Assembly (NCBI GenBank): GCA_020853975.1
Contig: JADYXW010000086.1
Location: 1-46,881, forward strand
Source of the DNA: Phycisphaerales bacterium
GTDB taxonomy: Bacteria > Planctomycetota > Phycisphaerae > Phycisphaerales > UBA1924
Length of the DNA stretch: 46,881 nucleotides
Reading direction: 5' to 3'
The position numbers and the translations under genes were made by a program. The first letter of the stretch is position 1. Each line of letters opens with the position of its first letter. This document shows, piece by piece, positions 17,672-24,980 of this stretch. The notes beneath the pieces are model-generated. The model was not told the origin of the DNA and ran no database searches. It saw only the letters and a list, made by a program, of their open reading frames with translations.

Positions 17672-17756
17672 GCGTTTCCGCTCAAGGGAACGGCGCCACA
17701 GCCGGAGCCCGGAGGACAGCAGCCTTTGGAGAGAGGGGCTGCTGTCTGTCTTTTTG
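17672..17756 (+). ncRNA. Possible small RNA of about 85 nucleotides
   Basis: The transcript is inferred from a promoter-like sequence at 17638-17665 and an intrinsic terminator ending at 17756, with no open reading frame of note between them. It would consist of a GC-rich 5' part and the terminator hairpin. It does not match the conserved core of SRP RNA. The alternative is that the terminator simply ends the upstream glycosyltransferase transcript. Confidence 0.35.
17715..17756 (+). terminator. Intrinsic terminator upstream of tRNA-Ser
   Basis: GACAGCAGCC (17715-17724) pairs perfectly with GGCTGCTGTC (17737-17746), followed by TGTCTTTTT. It lies about 170 bases after the glycosyltransferase stop. 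Confidence 0.85.
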
Positions 17757-17832
17757 GGCCCAGCCCCGCGGGTATTGGGACGATGGACGTTGCGGGCCGC
17801 CTGCCGGCGTCCTACGCTCGGAGTCCCCTTCC

Positions 17833-17919
17833 GGAGAGGTGTCCGAGAGGCTGAAGGAACGCGACTGGAAATCGCGTAAACGGGCAACCGTTTCGGGGGT
17901 TCGAATCCCCCCCTCTCCG
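17833..17919 (+). tRNA. tRNA-Ser (anticodon GGA)
   Basis: This is an 87-base class II tRNA. The acceptor stem GGAGAGG (17833-17839) pairs with CCTCTCC (17912-17918), with discriminator G at 17919. The anticodon stem CGCGA/TCGCG encloses the loop CTGGAAA, anticodon GGA, reading UCC and UCU. A long variable arm (ACGG...CCGT) and the T-loop GGTTCGAATCC are present. The 3' CCA is not encoded, so it must be added by nucleotidyltransferase. It lies 27 bases before pgpA. Confidence 0.97.
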
Positions 17920-17946
17920 CTTGTGCAGCAGCGATCCCGCTTGGCC

Positions 17947-18456
17947 ATGATCTCGGTGTTCGGCCTCGGGAACATGCGCCCGGCTTCGGGCACGTGGGGC
18001 TCGCTGCCGCCCGTCCTTGTCGCCGCCGTCCTGCTGCTGTGGGGTCTCACCCCGCTGGCGGCCCCGTTCGTCTACTACGGCGTGCTGGGGGCGATCTCGC
18101 TGATCTTCGCCCTCGCCTGCGTGCTGCAGGGGGACGCCGCGGAGGCTCGCTGGGGCCAGGACCCGGGCCAGGTGGTGGCGGACGAAGTGGTGGGGCAGTC
18201 GCTGACGCTGATGCTGCTGCCCTGGGGCACGATCATGCTGCCCCCCCTGTGGGCGACGGATCACATCGTCCCGCTGATCGCCTTCACGCTCGGATTCGCG
18301 TTCGTGGCCTTTCGGGTGATGGATATCGTGAAGCCCTGGCCCGCGCGCCAGGTGCAGCGCGTGCCGGGTGGGTGGGGCATTTTGCTGGATGACGTCTTCG
18401 CGGCGGTCTATGCCGCGGGCGTGGTGCAGATCACCGCCCGGGTCGTGCTGCGTTAG
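17947..18456 (+). CDS. pgpA: Phosphatidylglycerophosphatase A
   Basis: 169 residues. PgpA removes the phosphate from phosphatidylglycerophosphate at the cytoplasmic membrane, giving phosphatidylglycerol. Conserved PgpA stretches are FGLGNMRPASGTWGSL at the N-terminus, DPGQVVADEVVGQ with the acidic metal ligands in the middle, and FRVMDIVKPWPA and GGWGILLDDVFAAVYA toward the C-terminus. Three to four hydrophobic segments fit an integral membrane protein. The ATG at 17947 lies 27 bases after the tRNA gene, so the two may share a transcript. Its stop overlaps that of the convergent zinc-ribbon gene by four bases. Confidence 0.93.
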   Translation: MISVFGLGNMRPASGTWGSLPPVLVAAVLLLWGLTPLAAPFVYYGVLGAISLIFALACVLQGDAAEARWGQDPGQVVADEVVGQSLTLMLLPWGTIMLPPLWATDHIVPLIAFTLGFAFVAFRVMDIVKPWPARQVQRVPGGWGILLDDVFAAVYAAGVVQITARVVLR

Positions 18457-19058
18457 CCCCGCCACTCCGGAACCTGGGCCATGAAGCCCGGGTGCACGCC
18501 CTTCACCCAGGCGTTGCCCCAGTCGTCGATGCGGGTGGGCTTGAGGATGGGTGCCGCGACGATGACCCAGAGGAGGCCCGTGAGAATCGCGAGCCCACCG
18601 AACGCGGCGGGCGCGCCGTGCTCCAGCGCGATACCCAGCACGATGCCGCCTAGGCCAGCGAGCACGATCATCCACCCGATGAGCAGGTGCATCCGCCGGC
18701 GCGAGGCGCACCGGGCGCAGTACCCGATGTCCAGCGTCGCCTTCTTGTTCAGGATCGTCGCGACCACCGCGTACACGAGCAGCGCCACCAGGATGAGCAG
18801 GTAGATCCACTGCTCGTGCCACCGGAGTTTGAGGATCCGCCGGCGGCCCTCCGCGGGCCCGGCGCACTTCACGCACACATCGGGGAATGGCAGCCCCGAG
18901 GGCACCAGCAGCACCGAACCTTGCTTCCAGAGTTGGGGCGTGACCGCGCCGGGCAGCGGGGGTGGGGCGGCCGCGCCCGGCATCGGGGGCGGGGTCGCCC
19001 CCGGTGTCAGCGGTGCGGGTTGTTGCTGCGCGAGCGGAGTTTCGATATGGTCGGCCAT
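18453..19058 (-). CDS. Zinc-ribbon-like integral membrane protein
   Basis: 201 residues. The first 45 residues are Pro/Gly/Ala-rich (PPPMPGAAAPPPLPG). A first C-x2-C (CVKC) is followed by a pair of hydrophobic segments near residues 90-110, then a second C-x2-C (CARC), and two more hydrophobic segments. The four cysteines could form one zinc site on the cytoplasmic face. The C-terminus is hydrophilic (RIDDWGNAWVKGVHPGF). It looks like a family of planctomycete membrane proteins with paired CXXC motifs, but I do not know its function. It converges on pgpA, and its start is 50 bases downstream of the next minus-strand gene. Confidence 0.72.
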   Translation of the reverse strand: MADHIETPLAQQQPAPLTPGATPPPMPGAAAPPPLPGAVTPQLWKQGSVLLVPSGLPFPDVCVKCAGPAEGRRRILKLRWHEQWIYLLILVALLVYAVVATILNKKATLDIGYCARCASRRRMHLLIGWMIVLAGLGGIVLGIALEHGAPAAFGGLAILTGLLWVIVAAPILKPTRIDDWGNAWVKGVHPGFMAQVPEWRG

Positions 19059-19108
19059 GCAGAGCCCTCCCGAGGGGGCGCAGCATACACGCCCGGTGAA
19101 GGTCGCGG

Positions 19109-19417
19109 CTAGAGCGTTTCGCGGAGCTCGGCGTCGATGCCCGGCGCCAGGTAGCGTGCGCGGGCGGCGTCGAAAGTCTCGGGCAGCGAGATGCGGCGTT
19201 CGAGCAGATATCGGATAACCTGCTCGACAACGCGAGAGGGCGGGCTTGCCCCCCCGCTCCAAAGGTCATGGTCCCGCCAGCCCAGCGTGACGCAGAGGGT
19301 GCGTTCCCCCGAGCCACGGCCGATGCGGATCTCGTATGACCAGCCGCTTTCGAGCGCACGCTCGGCACCGACGCGGACGTCGCTGGCGTGGTCGAGGTTG
19401 GGACCCGGGCGGTTCAT
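19109..19417 (-). CDS. Small conserved-looking protein, 102 residues, function unknown
   Basis: The frame starts at the ATG at 19417 and has the composition of a real protein rather than of a GC shadow: beta-rich first half (YEIRIGRGSGERTLCVTLGW) followed by a helical second half (RVVEQVIRYLLERR). No signal peptide or transmembrane segment is present, so it should be cytoplasmic. It lies upstream of the zinc-ribbon gene on the same strand (50-base gap) and is divergent from the permease gene. I do not recognise a domain. Confidence 0.6.
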   Translation of the reverse strand: MNRPGPNLDHASDVRVGAERALESGWSYEIRIGRGSGERTLCVTLGWRDHDLWSGGASPPSRVVEQVIRYLLERRISLPETFDAARARYLAPGIDAELRETL

Positions 19418-19437
19418 GCTCGGAGCGTACATCGGCC

Positions 19438-19493
19438 GGGGGGTGGGGGCGACTCCACGACGGCTGGGGGGTTGGGGCGCGTCTGAGTGGGGG
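19438..19493 (+). other. Cluster of G-runs in a divergent promoter region
   Basis: Five runs of four to six G (19438-19443, 19445-19449, 19466-19471, 19474-19477, 19489-19493) lie between the 102-residue gene and the permease gene. They could form a G-quadruplex on the plus strand. GC bias alone could also produce them. Confidence 0.25.
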
Positions 19494-19573
19494 CCGGATC
19501 GGGACGGGCGGAATATGCTGGCGAGCGGTTCTGCGGGGATTGGGGTTGGGTTCAAGGCCCGGAGCGACGTGCC

Positions 19574-20857
19574 ATGGCGTTTCTGCTCGAAACAATCCGG
19601 ATGGGTCTCACGAACCTCAGGCTGCACATGCTGAGGTCGATCCTGACAGCGCTGGGGATCATCTTCGGAGTGCTGGCCGTCATCGTGATGAGCAGCCTGG
19701 GCGAAGGCGCCAAGCGTGCGGCGCTCGCGCAGATCGAGCGGCTGGGCGCGCGGAACATCATCATCCGCTCCCAGAAGCCCCCGGACACCCAGCAGCAGCA
19801 AGGGAGCCAGCAGCAGTCGTTCGTGAGCCGCTACGGCATCACCCGGGCAGACCTCGATGTCATCCGCGAGAACTTCCCGGACGCGGACGCCATCGTGCCG
19901 CTGAAGGAAGTAGGTGGGCAGATCATCCGCGACGACAAGCGCCGGGTGAGCCAGGCCTTTGGCGTGACGCCGGAGCTCATGGGTGCCGCCAACCTGCGGG
20001 TCGGCGCGGGGCGGTACCTGCACGAGTCCGACATGAACGAGAAGGCGCGCGTCTGCGTCGTCGGCGCCGAGATCGCGCGGCAGTTCTTCCCGCTGGAAGA
20101 CCCCAGGGGCAAGACCCTCCGCATCGACCGGGTGCCCTTCACCGTCGTCGGGGTGCTGGAGCCCATCGGGCTCGCGGGCGGCGCCGGCGCCGCCCTCATC
20201 GGGCGCGACCTCAACCTCGACGTGCACGTGCCCATGACCACCGCCAGAGACACCTTTGGCGACCTGGTCATGCGCGGCACCTCCGGGTCTTTCCAGGCCT
20301 CGTCGGTCGAAGTCTCGGAGGTGTACGTCTCCGTCCCGACGCGGGAGCGAGTCATCCCCGATGCGGAACGCCTGCGGCTGATCGTCAAGACGCGCCACCG
20401 GAACCAGACCGACGTGGGGCTCATCGTGCCCTACGAGCTCTTGGAGAACGCGCGGAAGACGGCCCTGACCTTCAACCTCATCTTCGGCGCCATCGCGGCC
20501 ATCTCGCTGCTGGTGGGCGGAATCGGCATCATGAACATCATGCTCGCGAGCGTCACCGAGCGCATCCGCGAGATCGGCGTGAGGCGGGCCCTGGGCGCTA
20601 CGCGCCAGCACATCCTCTGGCAGTTCCTGGTCGAGACCAGCGTGCTCTCCGCGATCGGGGGAGGCATCGGCGTCGCGGTGGGGGTGGGGGGCAGCCTGCT
20701 CGTGGGCTGGGCCGCGCCCAACATGCCCACCGCCATCACGCTCTGGTCGATCCTCGTCAGTTTCTCGGTCGCCACCGCGACGGGGCTAGTCTTTGGCCTC
20801 TACCCGGCCCGCCGGGCGGCGATGGCGGACCCCATCGTGGCGCTCCGGCACGACTGA
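19574..20857 (+). CDS. MacB/FtsX-type ABC transporter permease
   Basis: 427 residues. One N-terminal transmembrane helix (LRSILTALGIIFGVLAVIVM, about 20-40) is followed by a large periplasmic domain (MacB_PCD-like, about 45-270) and three C-terminal helices in the FtsX domain, with the conserved GGIGIMNIMLASVTERIREIGVRRALGA-type region split around residues 312-340. Such permeases work with an ATPase as mechanotransmission transporters for lipoproteins, peptides or antibiotics. No ATPase gene is adjacent, so the partner must be encoded elsewhere. A Gln-rich insert (QQQQGSQQQ) lies in the periplasmic domain near residues 76-84. The downstream kinase gene starts 24 bases later. Confidence 0.9.
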   Translation: MAFLLETIRMGLTNLRLHMLRSILTALGIIFGVLAVIVMSSLGEGAKRAALAQIERLGARNIIIRSQKPPDTQQQQGSQQQSFVSRYGITRADLDVIRENFPDADAIVPLKEVGGQIIRDDKRRVSQAFGVTPELMGAANLRVGAGRYLHESDMNEKARVCVVGAEIARQFFPLEDPRGKTLRIDRVPFTVVGVLEPIGLAGGAGAALIGRDLNLDVHVPMTTARDTFGDLVMRGTSGSFQASSVEVSEVYVSVPTRERVIPDAERLRLIVKTRHRNQTDVGLIVPYELLENARKTALTFNLIFGAIAAISLLVGGIGIMNIMLASVTERIREIGVRRALGATRQHILWQFLVETSVLSAIGGGIGVAVGVGGSLLVGWAAPNMPTAITLWSILVSFSVATATGLVFGLYPARRAAMADPIVALRHD

Positions 20858-20881
20858 CCGGGGGAACCGGGGGCCCCGACG

Positions 20882-23191
20882 ATGGGCGAAGACGACCCCA
20901 CGCCTCCGCCTCGCGGCGCGCCCAGGCCCGACGCGACGACCCGACCAACGCCCGCCGGCACTTCACCCGGGGAGGATATCGGCCCCTACCGGCTGCTGGA
21001 GGTTCTGGGGGAAGGCGGGTTCGGCGTCGTCTTCCTCGCCGAGCGCCGCGAGCCCTTCGTCCAGCGCGTCGCGCTCAAGGTCATCAAGCCCGGCATGGAC
21101 TCCCACGCCGTTGTGGCCCGCTTCGAGCAGGAGCGGCAGGCGCTCGCCGTGCTCGAACACCCGCACATCGCGCGCATCTTCGACGCGGGCGTGGCGCCCG
21201 GCGGCCGTCCCTATTTCGTGATGGAGCACGTCGCAGGAGAGCCCCTGGGCAAGTTCGCGTCCTCGCGGGGGCTCGGCGTCGCGGAGCGTGTCCGCCTTCT
21301 GGTGCCCGTGTGCGAGGCGGTGCACCACGCGCACACCCGCGGGCTCGTGCACCGGGACCTCAAGCCCGCGAACATCCTGGTCTGTCGCCCTGACGCGCGC
21401 GAGGAGCCCTTCCCGAAGGTCATCGACTTCGGTGTCGCCCGCGCGCTCTCGCACACGCTCGCGGACAAGACCGTCTACACCCAGCACGGGGCGGTCGTGG
21501 GCACGCCCGACTACATGAGCCCCGAGCAGGCGGCGGGGGCGCCCGAGCTCGGCCCCGCGTCCGACGTCTACAGCCTGGGTGTCGTGCTCTTTGAGCTCCT
21601 GACCGGCTGCTTGCCTCGCGAGATCGGTGCCGCGGGCGTTTCCCCCGCCGACCTGCCAAGGCTGTTCCAGGTGCGGGCCCGCCGGCTGCGCGAGGTTGAC
21701 CCCAGCCTTTCCCCGGACCTTGAAACCATCGTCCTGCGCTGCATGGCCGACGAGCCCGGCCGTCGATACGCGTCCGCGTCGGACCTGGCGGAGGACCTGA
21801 GGCGCTACCTCGACGCCAGGCCGATCCTCGCCCGACGCGACCACACGCTCTACGTCGTCCGTACCCGGGCCAGACGCTTGGCCAGGCGGCAGCCCCTGGC
21901 GGCGATGGCGCTGGTCTGGGTGCTCACGGCGCTCGCCTCGCGATACCTCGTGCTCCCGGCGCTCTTCGAGTGGACGTCCCTGGGCACGACGTTCGACCAT
22001 CTGCTCGTCGCCCGCGCCGGCAGCCCGGTGGCGCGGTTCGACACCGCCCGTGTGCTGGTGCTGGCGGACGGATCGGAGCCCGGGCAGCTCGCGGAGCTCG
22101 CCGGGGTCCGGGGCGTTACGAGCGATGGGACGGGCCTGAGGCCTGTGCACGCGGAGATGCTGAGGAGATTGGCCCGCGCCAAGCCCCGGGTGGTGGCGCT
22201 CGACCTGGTCTTTCGCGCGTCCTCCGCGCATGACGCTGGGTTGCAGAGCGCTATGCGGGAGGCGGAGGCCTCGGGGGTGAGAGTGGTGTCGGCGGTGCGA
22301 ACCTGGCCCATCGACCCCGCGGCGGCGCCGGACGTTGCTCCGTTCATGCTCGATGGGTCCGGTGTTCCGCTCGGCGGGATCAGCAAGGGAACGGACCTCG
22401 CGGGCGATCCCGTCTCGCATCTCTTCGCGAGGCGAGGCCCGGCGCCGCCCTTCCCGTCTCTGGCCCTCCGGGCCTTCGCCGCGTTCGAGGCCCCGGGCTG
22501 GGACCCCGCCATAGATCTCGCACCGGGGACCGACCTGGTGCAACTCTACTTCACGCGGCCCGGGAAGTCCGGGGCCGTCCTGCAGCACCAGAAGGTGCTC
22601 GGCGTCATGACGCTCAGTGTCCAGCCCGCGGAGGAGGACTCCCCGGGTGTGGGGTTGCGCCGGGGAGACACCGTGGGGCTCATGAAGGCCCTCGTGCCGC
22701 CCTCGCCCGCTCTCGACGACGCGACCATGACCTACGACCGTCTCTTCAGGGCGACCGACGCGGACCTCCGCGCGTGGTGCGAAGGCAAGATCGTGGTCGT
22801 GGGAGACGCCCGCGCCGCGACGGGTGACGTTGTCAAGCTCCGCGACGATCGCGTCGTGCCGGGGTGCCAGATCATGGCCACCCTCGTGGAGCAACTGGCG
22901 CAGGGGTGGTCTGTAGTGCGCCCCGGGCCCGCGGCGGACCGCGCCGCTCTGGCGATCGCTGCGGTGGTGGGAGCAATCCTCGGTTCTTCGTTCGCAGGGC
23001 GTCCGGTAGCGCGCTGGACCGGGATACTCGTGGTCATCGCCCTCATGGTGGCGGGCACCATGGCGGTGTATGCTCTGCGCGCGGTGTACGCCAACCCGAT
23101 CGTCGCCGGTGTGGCGGTGATCGTGGCGGGCGAGTTTACGTCGCTGATGCTCGGCCCCAGAGCGCGGGCCGAAGGGGGACTCTCAACATGA
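20882..23191 (+). CDS. Ser/Thr protein kinase with C-terminal CHASE2 sensor domain
   Basis: 769 residues. Kinase motifs are complete: P-loop GEGGFGVV (43-50), Lys66 in VALKVIK, HRDLKPAN (157-164), DFG (182-184) and GTPDYMSPEQ (207-216). A hydrophobic segment near 345-365 is followed by a CHASE2-like extracytoplasmic domain (about 375-700, with KPRVVALDLVF and VVPGCQIMATLVEQL). Three short hydrophobic helices then close the protein. CHASE2 is normally the sensor of adenylate cyclases and histidine kinases, so this is a one-protein signal receiver and Ser/Thr phosphorylation output. The N-terminal 35 residues are Pro/Thr-rich. Its stop overlaps the next gene's start by four bases. Confidence 0.9.
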   Translation: MGEDDPTPPPRGAPRPDATTRPTPAGTSPGEDIGPYRLLEVLGEGGFGVVFLAERREPFVQRVALKVIKPGMDSHAVVARFEQERQALAVLEHPHIARIFDAGVAPGGRPYFVMEHVAGEPLGKFASSRGLGVAERVRLLVPVCEAVHHAHTRGLVHRDLKPANILVCRPDAREEPFPKVIDFGVARALSHTLADKTVYTQHGAVVGTPDYMSPEQAAGAPELGPASDVYSLGVVLFELLTGCLPREIGAAGVSPADLPRLFQVRARRLREVDPSLSPDLETIVLRCMADEPGRRYASASDLAEDLRRYLDARPILARRDHTLYVVRTRARRLARRQPLAAMALVWVLTALASRYLVLPALFEWTSLGTTFDHLLVARAGSPVARFDTARVLVLADGSEPGQLAELAGVRGVTSDGTGLRPVHAEMLRRLARAKPRVVALDLVFRASSAHDAGLQSAMREAEASGVRVVSAVRTWPIDPAAAPDVAPFMLDGSGVPLGGISKGTDLAGDPVSHLFARRGPAPPFPSLALRAFAAFEAPGWDPAIDLAPGTDLVQLYFTRPGKSGAVLQHQKVLGVMTLSVQPAEEDSPGVGLRRGDTVGLMKALVPPSPALDDATMTYDRLFRATDADLRAWCEGKIVVVGDARAATGDVVKLRDDRVVPGCQIMATLVEQLAQGWSVVRPGPAADRAALAIAAVVGAILGSSFAGRPVARWTGILVVIALMVAGTMAVYALRAVYANPIVAGVAVIVAGEFTSLMLGPRARAEGGLST

Positions 23192-23862
23192 CCCGGAAAC
23201 TCCCGCTCGCCTTTGCGACGACGCTGCTCATGGTGAGCGCCGCGTGCAGCCCCTGCCGTAGCAGCAGGGAAGGCCAGCCTCCCGCCGCGGCCCCGAAAGA
23301 GCAGGTCGCTCAGGGCCGCCCGGGCAGGGTGCCCATGCCCACCAAGCCGATCACGAAGGTTCGCATCGTGCGCGGAGTCGGCAAGGATCAGGACGGCGTC
23401 GCGCTCTGGGTCGTGGAGCAGCCCAGCACGGACTACCGAGCGGTCTTCGGCGGCACCCAGGGTGGCGTCAATCCTTCCAGCACAAGTTCCGACCTCTATC
23501 TCGACGAGGGTTGGGTGCATCTGCAGGGGACGTTCCCGGCGCAGCGGGACATCTTCCGCGTGCCAATCATCATCACAAACGTCGTCGGCATCGGTGCGGA
23601 CGCGACGGAGTTCATCGTGCAGCAGGACGTCGTCGGGAAGTCGGTCTCGGGCGTGGTGATCTGCCTAGTCGGCCAGGTCTGGATGAGCGAGAGGACGGAC
23701 TACGGCGTTGTCAAGGAGCGCGTCGGGGCGGGCAAGTTCGCGAAGTACTGTGTGGAGTCAGGCACCGTGAAGATCGAGAAGCCCACCCCCATCCCCGCCG
23801 ACCCCGCCGACCCCGTGCGCAAGCTCGCGGACGAGGCGCACGCCCTGGCGTCGAAGTTCTAG
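23188..23862 (+). CDS. Exported Cys-containing protein coupled to the kinase gene
   Basis: 224 residues. The N-terminus is a signal peptide ending at SAACSPC, possibly a non-ideal lipobox. A Pro/Ala/Gln linker follows, then a beta-rich globular region (about 65-195) with tracts such as KVRIVRGVGKDQDGVALWVV and EFIVQQDVVGKS. No family is recognised. It starts inside the stop of the kinase gene (ATGA overlap), so it is translationally coupled. That suggests the product works with the kinase's extracytoplasmic CHASE2 domain, for instance as a ligand sensor or target. That role is inference. It converges on xerD with a five-base gap. Confidence 0.75.
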   Translation: MTRKLPLAFATTLLMVSAACSPCRSSREGQPPAAAPKEQVAQGRPGRVPMPTKPITKVRIVRGVGKDQDGVALWVVEQPSTDYRAVFGGTQGGVNPSSTSSDLYLDEGWVHLQGTFPAQRDIFRVPIIITNVVGIGADATEFIVQQDVVGKSVSGVVICLVGQVWMSERTDYGVVKERVGAGKFAKYCVESGTVKIEKPTPIPADPADPVRKLADEAHALASKF

Positions 23863-23867
23863 GCCGT

Positions 23868-24842
23868 CTATGCGCGCGGGTGGTGCTTCGCGTGCACGCT
23901 CTTGAGCCGCGAGCTGTCCACGTGCGTGTAGACCTGCGTGGTCGCGATGTCGGCGTGTCCGAGCAGTTCCTGGACAACGCGCAGGTCCGCCCCGCCGACC
24001 AGCAGGTGCGTCGCGAACGAGTGACGCAGCGTGTGGGGGTGCACACCCTTCAGCCCCGCTCGGGCGGCGAGCCTGGAGACGATCTGCCAGATCGCCACCC
24101 GCTCCAAGGGCCGCCCGGACCGTGACAGCAGCAGCCTCCCCGCGTCACCGACGTCGGGCTTCACCAGCAGCGGGCGGCACTCAGCCAGATACTCCTGCAC
24201 CGCGGCCCGGGCCGGCTCGCCGACCGGGACCAGACGCTGCTTCCCGCCCTTGCCCGTGACCCTCAGCGCGGGCAGGCCTCGCGCGACATCATCCACGCAC
24301 AGACCCGCGGCTTCGGAGGCGCGCAGGCCGCACGCGTAGAGCAGTTCCATGAGCGCGCGGTCGCGCAGCCACAGGCCCGGGGGGCCCTCGGCCGGCGGGC
24401 GGGCGGCCTCTGCCAGCAGCGCCCGCATCTGCGCGGGTGACAGCACCTCGGGCAGCTTCTTCCAGCGATGGGGCCGGTCGAGCACCGTCGAAGGGTCCTG
24501 CTGTACCAGACCCTGCGCCAGCGCCCAGCGGCAGAGCACGCGGATCGTCGCCAAATGCCGGATGACCGACGTGCCCGACATCAGCCTTCTGGTCTTCAGT
24601 GCCGCCAGATGGTCCGCGAGGTGGCGGGGCGTCGCTCCGGAGACGTCCGTCACCCCGGCCGCGGCCAGATCCGCAAACAGTAGCGTCACGTCCCAGCGAT
24701 AGGCCTCCACAGATGCGGGCCTCAGCCCGCACTCCACGCGGAGATACACCATGAACCGCTCCAGCAGCCTCTGGAGGGCGGGTGGCAGGTCCGCCTCGCT
24801 CGGGGCGGGCTCGCTGTGACGCACGGAAAGCCGGGAGCCCAT
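23868..24842 (-). CDS. xerD: Tyrosine recombinase XerD-like
   Basis: 324 residues. The N-terminal SAM-like DNA-binding domain (about 20-115) precedes the catalytic domain with all active residues: Arg174 in CGLRASE, a lysine in GKGGKQR (198-201), His270 and Arg273 in HTLRHSF, His296 in LLGHADIATTQ, and the nucleophile Tyr305 in QVYTHV. XerC/XerD resolve chromosome dimers at dif. The LRHSFATHLL and LLGHADIATTQVYTHV signatures fit XerD better than a phage integrase. No dif site, attachment repeats or phage genes are nearby, so a housekeeping role is likely. Confidence 0.9.
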   Translation of the reverse strand: MGSRLSVRHSEPAPSEADLPPALQRLLERFMVYLRVECGLRPASVEAYRWDVTLLFADLAAAGVTDVSGATPRHLADHLAALKTRRLMSGTSVIRHLATIRVLCRWALAQGLVQQDPSTVLDRPHRWKKLPEVLSPAQMRALLAEAARPPAEGPPGLWLRDRALMELLYACGLRASEAAGLCVDDVARGLPALRVTGKGGKQRLVPVGEPARAAVQEYLAECRPLLVKPDVGDAGRLLLSRSGRPLERVAIWQIVSRLAARAGLKGVHPHTLRHSFATHLLVGGADLRVVQELLGHADIATTQVYTHVDSSRLKSVHAKHHPRA

Positions 24843-24980
24843 GGCGGGAGGTCTATCGGCCCGAAGCGGTTGCCGCGAAGAACTTTGCGGCGAGGAGGGG
24901 GCGATTCCGCGCCGGATATTCCCTCTGGCGGCGTTCTTGCTGCGACCCCGGGCGTGTCCCGAGGGCCCGGAGCCACGCCC

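Noticed and set aside
17672..17756. Small SRP RNA (4.5S-like)
   Set aside because: The stretch has AGCAGCC but not the conserved GGTC...GGAAGGAAGCAGC core or the flanking helix of SRP RNA.
20963..22894. Minus-strand 643-codon open frame opposite the kinase
   Set aside because: The kinase motifs are perfect on the plus strand; the minus frame is a GC shadow.
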